64,000 nt of DNA from Zygnema cylindricum (taxonomy: Eukaryota > Streptophyta > Zygnematophyceae > Zygnematales > Zygnemataceae), in contig JBBHKE010002597.1 of NCBI GenBank assembly GCA_037447655.1, forward strand, positions 117,055 to 181,054. The letters run 5' to 3'. Of the stretch, positions 23,609 to 39,153 are shown one piece after another. Position numbers and translations under genes: made by a program. Positions within the stretch are counted from its first letter, which is position 1. Every line of letters starts with the position of its first letter. The notes below the pieces were generated by a model that did not search any database, was not told the DNA's origin, and saw only the letters and a list, made by a program, of their open reading frames with translations.

Positions 23609-25273
23609 TCAAACCGCAGATGTACTTCCAAACTCGTTCTCTCGAATCGATTGAACAATCAAAAAAAAATTCAATCCGGCAATAATAAACGCCAAAAAAA
23701 CCGCCACAATATGTGAAAACCATCCGTTTACAAACATTCCCATTCGACTTTTCGAACTCGTAAAATGGATAAGCGGTACAACGGCAAAGGTTAATTGAAG
23801 CGATAAAATTACTTGACTGAGGACCAAAAGTTTTCCGGCTCCACTATTTCCGGCGACTGCGGCAACTATTGCCGCGGGAATAATTGCGATAGAACGAGTC
23901 AAAATTCGTCGAACCCAAGGTTTTAAACTAACGTGAAGAAAACCTTCCATAACAACTTGTCCCGCAAGAGTTCCGGTGATTGTCGAATTTTGTCCACTAG
24001 CCAATAAAGCAACTCCAAATAATATTCTCGCGGCATTCGATCCTAGAGCCGGAGAAATTAGTTTATAAGCATCGCTTATATACGCGACATTTCGGTTTGC
24101 GTTTGGACCAAAATGAAACGCGGCCGCGGCGAGAATTAAAATCGCTGCATTTACAAAAAAAGCCATAGCCAAAGCGAGGGAAGAATCCCAAGTACCATAT
24201 TTGATGGCCATTTTCTTACCGGAAATGTTTCGAGAATACGCTCGAGTTTGGATAATACTCGAGTGAAGGTAAATGTTGTGTGGCATAACAGTGGCTCCGA
24301 GAATTCCTATTGCATTATATAAAACTTTCGTATCTGTCACAATACTTGGACTGGGTATAAACCCCTTCGCGACATCCACCCAATTGGGCTGCACTTTAAT
24401 AATCTCGTAGATAAAACAACCGGCAATTGTCGCACATAAGACGAAAATAAAAAGCTCGAGGAGACGGAAATTCCGCAAACCGAAGACGAGGATGAATAGC
24501 ACGTCCAATGTGGTAATTAAAACACCTCCCCAGAGAGGAATCCCGAACAAAAGATAAAGGGCCGTCGCAGATCCGATGATTTCCGCGAGATCTGTGGCTG
24601 CGATCGCGACTTCGGCGAGAACCCAAAGAATATAACTTAACCATTTGGGATAGGCGTCTCTACAAGCTTGAGCCAAATCTCTTTCCGCCACAACTCCGAG
24701 TTTTAGCGCCAGAGACTGCAGAAAAATTGCCGCAAAATTGGCCAATAAGATCGCGATTAAGAGACGATATCCGTACGCCGAACCTGCGCTAATATCGGTC
24801 GCCCAATTTCCGGGATCCATATAACCCACACTAATTACGAATCCGAGACCGGTAAAAGCGAACAACTGTTTGTACCACGGAGCCGATAATTCCGGAACCC
24901 TAACGGAGGAATTGACTTCATGGAGAGAGGGAGCGTGAGGCAGCTTATTCCATCCCAGTAAAACTTCTTTCTCTGAATCTTTTTCCTCTCCTCCTCTCCT
25001 TCTTAGTCCACTAATTCCTCCACTCTCTAATTCTTCTTCTCCTTCTCCTTCTCTTTCCTCCGAATCTCTCCTATTTTGTCCTTTAGTAGCTGCCGCGTGG
25101 TAGTCTTGATCAGAGTGGTCAATTTCTGCGCCGGATTTAGGGTTAGGGTTAGGGTTTAGCTCATCCTGAACCTCTACCTGCAAGACACGTGTCTGCTGAG
25201 GTGGCTTTTCCTCCACCAAATAGGGTTTAACGGAGGCAAACCATCTAGCCAACAAGGCTCCGACACGTTGCAT
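23609..25273 (-). CDS. NRAMP: NRAMP/MntH-family divalent metal transporter, intronless (554 aa)
   Basis: NRAMP proteins are proton-coupled importers of Mn2+, Fe2+ and related ions. The start is ATG at 25273; an in-frame GTG three codons upstream is not a likely eukaryotic start. Residues 1-130 form a hydrophilic N-terminal extension with Asn-Pro repeats (40-45) and a Glu/Gly-rich stretch (70-85); the first 20 residues are Arg-containing and hydrophobic. The core has about 11 membrane segments. The metal-site motif DPGN is at 153-156 in the first, the MPH motif at 330-332 in the sixth, and the transport signature GQNSTITGTLAGQ at 427-439. The motifs YMDPGNWATD, TDLAEIIGSA and GQVVMEGF are closer to bacterial MntH than to plant NRAMPs, which read DPGNxETD, CDIPEVIGTA and GQFIMGGF. 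No intron, stop or frameshift is present. Plasma membrane or an internal membrane is possible; the sequence does not decide. Confidence 0.93.
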   Translation of the reverse strand: MQRVGALLARWFASVKPYLVEEKPPQQTRVLQVEVQDELNPNPNPKSGAEIDHSDQDYHAAATKGQNRRDSEEREGEGEEELESGGISGLRRRGGEEKDSEKEVLLGWNKLPHAPSLHEVNSSVRVPELSAPWYKQLFAFTGLGFVISVGYMDPGNWATDISAGSAYGYRLLIAILLANFAAIFLQSLALKLGVVAERDLAQACRDAYPKWLSYILWVLAEVAIAATDLAEIIGSATALYLLFGIPLWGGVLITTLDVLFILVFGLRNFRLLELFIFVLCATIAGCFIYEIIKVQPNWVDVAKGFIPSPSIVTDTKVLYNAIGILGATVMPHNIYLHSSIIQTRAYSRNISGKKMAIKYGTWDSSLALAMAFFVNAAILILAAAAFHFGPNANRNVAYISDAYKLISPALGSNAARILFGVALLASGQNSTITGTLAGQVVMEGFLHVSLKPWVRRILTRSIAIIPAAIVAAVAGNSGAGKLLVLSQVILSLQLTFAVVPLIHFTSSKSRMGMFVNGWFSHIVAVFLAFIIAGLNFFLIVQSIRENEFGSTSAV

Positions 25274-25387
25274 GTTTGCCACGTGTCTCCTTGAGGATGA
25301 AAAGGCACAAAAAGGTTCAGAGAACTGGACAGCTGGACATCTAAAACATGAGAAAAAGATGCAATTCTTCTTCTTCTTCTTCTTCTT

Positions 25388-25418
<31 letters not shown>

Positions 25419-25598
25419 TTGACTGAAGAGTACAGTTCTGTAGCGCTTCAAAAAAGTATATGACACGTGGCAGGAGATAAGAATCCGTGGAGACCAGTGG
25501 CGAGGGCTTTGCTGAAACAAAACGGCCGTTAACTTTCAGCACTCTACTAACTTGAGCGGCAGCTAATTTGTAGTATTGACGTTTGTTATCTATCAAGC
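25274..25598 (-). promoter_or_regulatory. NRAMP 5' leader and promoter region with GAA tract and G-box motifs
   Basis: On the coding strand, a (GAA)n tract of about 17 units (25366-25417) lies roughly 90 bases before the start codon, probably in the leader. CACGTG G-box cores occur at 25280-25285 and 25466-25471, the latter as ACACGTGGC. A family A MITE begins at 25599. Whether these motifs regulate the gene is inference. Confidence 0.4.
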
Positions 25599-25818
25599 TA
25601 CATCGTGTATCGCTATTAGGGTTAATGTTTTTTCGTCTCTTAAAACAACTTTTCTCCGTACACACTTGTCGAATTGTAGATCTGACGGTTTCGATTGAAA
25701 GGTAAGATTTTCAGCTTTCGATTGGCGATCTAAAATCCAAAATCGGACAGGTGTGTACGGATAAAAGATGTTTTAAGTGGCGTAAAAAATATTAACGCTA
25801 ACAGTGATACACGGTGTA
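25599..25818. mobile_element. MITE family A, copy A5, upstream of NRAMP
   Basis: Ends are 'tacatcgtgtatcgctatt' and 'cagtgatacacggtgta' with flanking TA. The interior is nearly palindromic with 'ctccgtacacac'. It lies about 330 bases upstream of the NRAMP start codon. Confidence 0.8.
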
Positions 25819-25825
25819 CAGTACA

Positions 25826-26085
25826 GTATGGGTATCGAACAAGCCCCCATACAAGTGTGGGACCTTCGGCACCTCGCGGCACCTCGCGCCGACATTCTGC
25901 ACCTCTTGGGATCGGGTACGAGAAATAGGGTTTTGGGGTTTGGGTTGTTTTTTTAATAAAAAAAAAACAAAAACAGAAAAAATAAACCCTAAACGAGCGG
26001 TCGCGGACGTCTTCGGCACCCCGGAGGGCCAAAAAGTTGCAAGATTCAGTACTGTACAAGGTACAGTGCAAGGTTCAGTACAGTA
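25826..26085. repeat. Dispersed repeat family G, copy 1
   Basis: It begins 'atgggtatcgaacaagc', continues with a GC-rich run of 'ttcggcacc' and 'tcgcggcacc' units, then a T-rich/A-rich centre with 'aataaaccctaaac', and ends 'aaaaagttgcaagattcagt'. The same order occurs at 29165-29420. Both copies lie just after a family A MITE in the same orientation, so the pair may have duplicated as a block. The nature of the repeat is unknown. Confidence 0.65.
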
Positions 26086-26449
26086 CAGTACTGTACTACG
26101 ATTTGAACTTTTGAAGTTTAACGGCCGTTTATATATTCTGACTTCTTGTTTGAATTATCAAGTGAGCACATACATTCATTTACCATACTATTTACGAAAT
26201 ATATTATAAATGGACAATACGAGTCCACGTCAAAGCTACTTTAAAGGATAACAATGAAGAATTGAAGACCATTTTCTTATCCGTACCATCAGCTGGTTCC
26301 AAATCTTCTCCCTGAATCGATGGACCCAAATTTTATCCCTTTGGTTGACGGAATCTTAACTGACCGTAATTTCATTGGTCCAGCAACGGAAATCGTATTC
26401 GTCCAATGGGACGGATCTCCTGACGATGCGATGCATATTCAAAAGTAGC

Positions 26450-26676
26450 ATATTGTATTCGGACCTATTCGGACCAATTAAAACATTCAAACCAAAAATT
26501 GGACCAATTAAAACATTCGGAACAAAAAAATTATTTACACCGTCAGATTCGGACGATCGGACGGTCATTGATCAAAATAGTGATCTAAGAAGATCACATG
26601 AAAAGCCAATAACACAACTTACGATAAAGGCGCCGACCAAAGGCCTACCATAAAAACGCCTACTTTTGAACTATGA
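26450..26676. mobile_element. Family D element, left end truncated
   Basis: It contains the tandem 'ggaccaattaaaacattc' units, the 'gatcggacggtc' block and the right terminus 'cctacttttgaactatg'. The left terminus seen in the copy at 27132 is absent. Confidence 0.65.
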
Positions 26677-27131
26677 TGCGATGGTTCGGCGATTCCCGGT
26701 ATTCTTGACGGGATTTGACTTTTCCCGTTAGTTTTCGTTAGAATTCTGTCGCCGGGCTTTAACGGGCGTCCAAACAAAGCACAGCTTACTGTTACGCTGT
26801 CGTATGTAATAATGGTAACATAAAAGTTGACGTAGGGTTCCATCGCGCCGTTTGTTTACGATTGGCGCCGTTATTTTAGTACGAAATACTGTACAGTACT
26901 TTTCCAGTATGTTATAGTACTGTAGAGCTCCGCATCTTCGGGTTCACGTCAGTACGGCTCGAATCGATTGAACTGTTCAACAAACTGCGGAAATTTCGCA
27001 TGGATAATTGTTCTGGTTAGCCGAACAAGAATTTTTTTTGGTAACTGCCCGTTTTGCTGTTTTTTTATTTTTTACCAAACTCTATTCACAGAGCCGAACA
27101 ATTTTCGCACAGAATCGTAGTCAATCGTACA

Positions 27132-27426
27132 CATAGTTCAAAAGTAGGTGAAAGTAGGCCCATACAATATGCCTATTGTATGCAAAACATACAATATGAC
27201 CTTAAGACCCATATTGTATTCGGACCTATTCGGACCAATTAAAACATTCAGACCAAATATTGGACCAATTAAAACATTCGGACCAAAAAAAATTATTTTC
27301 ACCGTCAGATTAGGACGATCGGACGGTCGCTGATCAAAGTAGCGATCTAAGAAGATCACATGAAAAGCCCATAACACAACTTACGATAAAAAGGCCTACC
27401 ATAAAAACGCCTACTTTTGAACTATG
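27132..27426. mobile_element. Family D element, complete short copy
   Basis: Termini are 'catagttcaaaagtagg' and its exact inverted complement 'cctacttttgaactatg'. The interior holds two 'ggaccaattaaaacattc' units and the 'gatcggacggtcgctgatca' block. It is about 295 bp with no coding capacity. I see no clear target duplication. Confidence 0.75.
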
Positions 27427-28360
27427 ATCGTACAGAATACCCGCGAATTGAACCGTAAGATGAGCGCATTAAATAGGACGATCGAACGCCTTCAACAATT
27501 CGATGAAAGTGCATGAAAAAAAAAAATACAGATAAAATAATACAGATACAATACTTCTGTACTCCCATTGGTTAGATTTTCAAGGTACAGTACACCGTGA
27601 ATCGTTATTAGCCTTATGTACGCTATATCGGCACCCCAAAATTTTGACATTGATACCTTAAATATAATAAATTATACTATTTATGTACGTGGACCATAAT
27701 CTGCCACGTCTCCTGGAACTAAATTAGAATTAATGACGCTAATTTTTTCTTTACACTAATAATTTATATACGGTAATAACGATTCAAGGTACAGTACTGT
27801 AAACTTTGAAAACCGTACCAATTTTGAAGTCTTCCTTCGGTTGTTGCAAATTTGCAGGAATTCCTCTCCTTAAAATGAGAAAATATAGCCATCTTTCTTT
27901 TTTCTTCTCTCTCTCTCTCTCCGCACCTTTCTTTTACTGTCTTCCTTAGTTTATCTTTTTTCATTTTTCGTTATTGTTTCTTATACTTCTTTCTTCTGTC
28001 AAAAACAAAGAAGGCAGCCTCACATACTCTCCACCTTACCCTAATTATTAAAAATAAAGTACGGTTTTTCCGCTTGGGGTTTGGAGAAAAAGTTGTGAAA
28101 TGTTTAACTTTCTTGATAATTTGTGTCCAAGTCATTGATTTCTCGGAAGTTCGATCCGCCATAATGCAACTACAAAGAATTGAGCATGAGAGAAACAAAT
28201 GAATGCGATACCTTTTTTTAGTTTTTTCTCTTGACTCGTGTCTTGCATTGTTTTTTTTTGTTTTGTTCCCAGATTGCAATTTTTGCATTAACGAACATTT
28301 TCAATTACAAAAGACTGTTGAGCGCATTGTGGAATCGGGCGCCAAACAATTCGGTGCTTT
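27427..28360. other. Intergenic DNA containing one MITE
   Basis: Apart from the family B MITE at 27591-27791, the stretch holds a CT-rich run near 27905-27930 and AT-rich DNA without a recognisable gene. Confidence 0.4.
27591..27791. mobile_element. MITE family B copy (uninterrupted)
   Basis: It begins 'tacaccgtgaatcgttatt' and ends 'ataacgattcaaggta'. It aligns along its length with 53371-54398 minus the hAT insert, including 'gccttatgtacgctatatcg', and so serves as a natural empty site for that insertion. Confidence 0.8.
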
Positions 28361-28727
28361 CTTTTAGGGTTTCTTTATTTTAGGGTTTCTTTATTTTAGG
28401 GTTTCTTTCTTTCAGGGTTTTTCTATTTTAGGGTTTCTCTATTTTAGGGTTTCTCTATTTCAGGGTTTCTGTATTTTAGGGTTTCTTTCTTGTAGGGTTT
28501 CTCTATTTAGGGTTTCTTTATTTTAGGGTTTCTCTATTTTAGGGTTTCTTTATTTTAGAGTTTCTTTATTTTAGGGCTTCTTTTTTGAGGGTTTTTCTAT
28601 TTTAGGGTTTCTCTATTTTAGGGTTTCTCTATTTTAGGGTTTCTTTATTTTAGGGTTTCTTTCTTTCAGGGTTTCTCTATTTTAGGGTTTCTTTATTTTA
28701 GAGTTTCTTTATTTTAGGGTTTCTTTC
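28361..28727. repeat. Telomere-motif minisatellite, 17-bp unit, about 21 copies
   Basis: The unit is TTTAGGGTTTCTTTATT with variants (CTCTATT, CTTTCTT, AGAGTTT). Each unit contains the plant telomere heptamer TTTAGGG and the telo-box AGGGTTT. The array is not a run of pure telomere repeats, so it is better described as an interstitial minisatellite built on a telomere-like core than as a chromosome end. Confidence 0.9.
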
Positions 28728-28833
28728 GGACCTTCTGATGTTATATCGGGTTCGCTATGGAATCTATAGTTTCGGTCGGCGTCTAGCTTACTTCTTCCAG
28801 TTTTTATGTACGGCCATTATGTCGCTTTGACAG

Positions 28834-29060
28834 TACATCGTGTATCGCTATGAGTGTTAATAATTTTTTCGCCACTTAAAACATCTTTTCTCCGTACACA
28901 CTTGTCCTATTTTTAATTTGAGACTGCCAATCAGAAGCTGAGAATCTCAACATCAACCGCAACCGTCAGATCTGAAATCCGGCATGTGTGTACGGAATAA
29001 ACATGTTTTAAGTGGCGAAAAAAACATGAACACTACTTAAAAAAAACGATTCACTGTGTA
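28834..29060. mobile_element. MITE family A, copy A6
   Basis: Ends are 'tacatcgtgtatcgctat' and 'gattcactgtgta' flanked by TA. The interior carries 'ctccgtacacacttgtcc' and 'gtgtgtacggaataaacatg'. Confidence 0.75.
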
Positions 29061-29164
29061 CTTTGTCATTGTTTTGTCGTCGCTTGATTGGCGCGCATTC
29101 TGCGCGTCCGTGGTACAATACAGTACTTTCCGTTTGGACTTGCAGAAGTTAGGATTTGGCTCAG

Positions 29165-29425
29165 CATGGGTATCGAACAAGCATCCGTACATTTGTGGTA
29201 CCTTCGGCACCCCGCGGCACCTTCGGCACCTCTTGGGATCGGGTATGTGAACTAGTGTTTATATGTTTAAGGTGTTTTATTATTTGTTTTTTTAATAAAA
29301 AAAAAAACTAAAACAGATAAAATAAACCCTAAACATACGGTCGCGCGGAGAAAACGGGAGGCTGGGGAGACGTGGACCCTTTCGGGACGCCTCTGGGGCC
29401 CAAAAAGTTGCAAGATTCAGTACAG
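29165..29425. repeat. Dispersed repeat family G, copy 2
   Basis: Shares 'atgggtatcgaacaagc', the 'ttcggcacc' units, 'aataaaccctaaac' and 'caaaaagttgcaagattcag' with 25826-26085, in the same order. Confidence 0.65.
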
Positions 29426-29949
29426 TACTGTAAGTATAGAGAGGGAAGTACAAGTAGAGGGACTTTTGTATTATTGGGAAAAACCTTCCTGTGAAATAAT
29501 GTGGACTTTTGTGGACTTTCACCGGACTGCATGCATTCTATTTGTGGTCATCTTTTTTTATTGCTTCCGCTTGTGTGAAGGCCTTTGTGTCTATTTTTCG
29601 TATTTTATTGATCCATCAAAAGTCAACACTATTTTAAGAAGTTCATACCAGATCGAATCATATTACACCACTGTCAACTGGCCCCAAATCACAGCCAAAA
29701 TAAAAATGAGCCTATTCTTACGAACGAACCGTACGCTCCTAAACGATACGTTTTCGTACGCTCCTAATCAATACTTGTTTGTACACTCATAAACAATACT
29801 TATCTCTACGCTCTTCAACAATACTTATCCCTACGCTCTTAACAATATTTGTCCGTACACTTCCTAATAATATTCAAATAACACGTGTGAACGCCGATAC
29901 ACCTGTTGTGATCCAGCCTCGACGTACACGCGATCTTTTCAAAAGAAAC

Positions 29950-30170
29950 TACACTGTGCATCGCTATTAGTGTTAATATCTTTTTCGCCTCATAAAACAT
30001 CTTTTCTCCGTACACACTTGTCCGATTTTCAGACGGAAACCAACAGTCGGAAGGTGAGAATCTTACCTTTCAATCGCAACCGTCAGATCCATAATCCGAT
30101 AAGTGTGTACGGAGAAAAGATGTTTTAAGCGGCAAAAGAAACATCAACATTAATAGCGATACACGGTGTA
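29950..30170. mobile_element. MITE family A, copy A7
   Basis: Nearly palindromic, ends 'tacactgtgcatcgctatt' and 'agcgatacacggtgta', flanking TA. The same insertion is present in the inverted copy at 63530-63750, so it predates the duplication. Confidence 0.85.
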
Positions 30171-30574
30171 CCACGCGCCATCATTTGGGTTGCATCCGTC
30201 GATAATTTCCATTACAAGAGAATTTCCGCTTTTTTTTTTTAACAGAATCTAAATGGTATTATCATTTCTATTCAACATTAATTCTGACCAAATTCTCAGA
30301 GATTGAGCTTCGTCTACTTGTCTTTTATTCAGCTTATTCTTACCATAAAATATCATACAAATTTACTTCATCAATTTTGAGGTCCACACTAATTACGGTG
30401 ACTTATGAAGTCAACATAGACCCTGAAAATTGTTTCTTTCGACCAGTATTGACTGTATATTTTTGTTATTCTTGATAATGGTAATGGTATAAAAAACTTG
30501 CAAAGTGGGCATGGCACATTTGAGGAACAAATTCACTTATTCTCAAATTCTCTTCTTTGTTGATAGTTATTTAG

Positions 30575-31044
30575 TAGTGTTGTGTATCGGCAGGGTTTTG
30601 CCGATAATCGACATGTACCTTTTTCTGGCTTGCCGATAATCAATGTATTGGCACGATATATCGACACCGGTGTTATCGCCGATAAAAAACCGATAATATC
30701 GGTTTTATATCACGATAACACCGGTACTGATAACTATCGGTGATAATTGATGGTTCGTATCGTACAATTGTACGGTTTATTCCGTCGTACTGAAACATTG
30801 TTATTCCGTTACACAGAGTACGGAACAGATTGTTACACGTGGCATACCACGCTATATACAGTTAAAATATAAAACAGTATATTATAAAGTACTATTAAAT
30901 AGGGTACTATATTTTTTTCAGTTATCGCCGATAAGGAATTTGTTGGTCTCGGAGCCGATATATCGGGACCCTTGACTGTTCGATAACCGATAACTATCGG
31001 TATCGGTGTTATCGCGATAAATTTCTTGCCGATACACAACACTA
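30575..31044. mobile_element. MITE family C, copy C1
   Basis: Ends are 'tagtgttgtgtatcggca' and 'tgccgatacacaacacta' with flanking TA. The interior consists of many TATCGG/CCGATA palindromic strings able to fold over the full 470 bases. No coding frame. Confidence 0.85.
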
Positions 31045-31089
31045 ATATTTAGGTGAACAATATCACATCACATCGCATCAAGTGACGAC

Positions 31090-31310
31090 AATCGAATCCA
31101 CTCAAATCAAATCAAATCAAATTAAATCAAATTAAGTCAAATTAAATCAAATTAATCAAATTAAGTCAAATTAAGTCAAATCAATTTGATTCGAATTTAA
31201 TTAAATCGAATGAAGTGAGGTGATTTCGAATCGAATTTAATTAAATCGAATGAAGTGAGGTGATAAAACATAAACTCAAATCAATTTCAATTCAATTGAA
31301 CCCTATTCAA
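31090..31310. repeat. (AAATC/AAATT)n satellite-like tract
   Basis: Pentamer repeats of TCAAA and TTAAA variants run from about 31095 to 31190, followed by a 52-base unit containing 'aatttaattaaatcgaatg' present twice (about 31192-31262). Confidence 0.8.
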
Positions 31311-32312
31311 ATCCAAATTCAAAAATGTTAAAAAAAGAATGCAATTGGATGGAAATATTCGCAAGGTTAAAAAAAAACAAAAAATGGATGGAAATATTCA
31401 CAATTTATGTCGAGATTCTTTTATAACTCCTATTACCATTATGTGGTCTCAAGCATTTTCTGCGAGAATTTTAAAAATGCATTTTTGTTTGTTTTGACTA
31501 GAAAACTATTCATCAACAAAAAAAAAATGCACAAATACTAAAAAGACAATCACTTCAAATCAATAGTTTTTTTCTTTTTCGTACCAACTTTTTGAAAAAA
31601 ATTGAACAATTTACAAATAGAAATTTCCCAGTCTACACTTAACCTAAGCTATTCCCTCACTACATACCCCCTATGGATCTAAAAGAAAAAAATAAAAAAA
31701 GCAAAGAATTAATATGTATATTAGAATCTATATTTTTTGGGTAAATATAAAAATATATGAAGATGTTAAACAGACTAAAATTCGCTCTCCAGAAAATAAA
31801 ATGGGTCCATTTCCTTTTCTATTTTAAGCCCCTTTTTTTATTATCACATTAATCCACTCCAAAATTCTCTTTAAAATGGTAGATCTCGATATGGGAAAGT
31901 TTCTAGGACTAACTAATTTTCAAAATCCCTCTACATTATATCTGTATTTTCAGAATAAAAAGACAAAAACATCAAAAAATCAATAAATTGTATGGAACAC
32001 TGAGCAGGTTATGAGGTACCCAAATACCCAAATGACCTAGTCCGCGTTCTAGCAAAAAATCGTACACTTCCGTACAGGACTTTCACATTCACAACTCTCT
32101 CCTCCACTCTCAAAAGATCTCCAACAAGCAAAAAATGGTCGAATTAGACAAAACTCAGTGTCAAACTAAAATGACCTTCCGTACTCCCCCCTTCCCTTTA
32201 TACCCAAAATTGTAAAATACCCATAAAAAAAAATCATGAAAACCCCATTTCAAATAACCATCCTTACAAAAAATTCCATTCCCCCAAAATAAAAACCTCC
32301 ACCTTCTCCTCC
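31311..32312. other. AT-rich DNA downstream of the beta-helix gene
   Basis: No gene is recognised. The part nearest 32313 would hold the 3' UTR of the minus-strand beta-helix gene. Confidence 0.4.
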
Positions 32313-38502
<6,190 letters not shown>

Positions 38503-38505
<3 letters not shown>

Positions 38506-38575
38506 CCGTACAATTCAACATAAGTACATTGTCATCCGTACAATTCCTAGGGAGTACATCCCATCCGTACGAAAA
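38503..38575 (-). promoter_or_regulatory. Three CCGTAC motifs at the beta-helix gene start
   Basis: On the plus strand TCCGTACAA occurs at 38505-38513 and 38535-38543, and TCCGTACGA at 38564-38572, each preceded by CA. TNCGTACAA is the known binding consensus of SBP/SPL (CRR1-type) factors of green algae and plants. The first copy overlaps the start codon. However, CGTAC is very common in this window, so function is uncertain. Confidence 0.3.
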
Positions 38576-39095
38576 ACTGGCCCTGTAATTTTTTACCTCT
38601 ATAGAAAAGAAAATGGGTACATTATTCATTTGGGAAGATATACAGAAAATAAAATTTTTAAATTTCCCATTTGAAAATGTCCACATTTTTCCCAAATCAA
38701 AATACATTTTAAGAAATAATTTTATATTTATTTTTATTTTTACAGGAAATAATGTCATTTTATAAGCAAGTTGAGAGGAACAAAATGAGTTTTTGGATCA
38801 TTTATTTTATCACTTTTATTTGAGATTTAATTTTTATGTCCAATGTTTTCTCCCTCTCCCACTCACTCTCCCTCTTCCTCTCCCTTTCCCTCTACTCTCC
38901 CTCTACCTTTACCTCTCCCTCTCCCTCTGTACGGAATGTACGGAATGCAATGCACATAATAATAATAATAATAAAGTTGTATTTTTCAGACTCACCTTAA
39001 ATTGACCTGAAGTCATCGCTCTCTCCTTCTCCCTCTCTCTCTCCCTCTTACTCTTACTCTCTTACAATATATCTCGCGCTTCCAGTCACCCTTTT

Positions 39096-39153
<58 letters not shown>

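Larger units (their letters stand above)
29697..31085 (+). repeat. Inverted dispersed duplication, left copy (about 1.39 kb)
   Basis: The segment is the reverse complement of 62620-64000 nearly throughout, beginning with 'gagcctattc' and ending with 'cgcatcaagtgac'. It includes about six copies of a 26-30 base unit of the type 'acgctcctaaacaatacttg' (29728-29870), a family A MITE (29950-30170) and a family C MITE (30575-31044). The other copy runs off the window end, so the true element may be longer. Confidence 0.85.

Noticed and set aside
25274-25282. Upstream GTG start for the NRAMP frame (adds M-A-N)
   Set aside because: The codon is GTG, not ATG; a eukaryotic gene would start at the ATG at 25273, three codons downstream.
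28361-28727. True chromosome end
   Set aside because: Units are TTTAGGG separated by spacer, and ordinary sequence continues on both sides, so it is interstitial.
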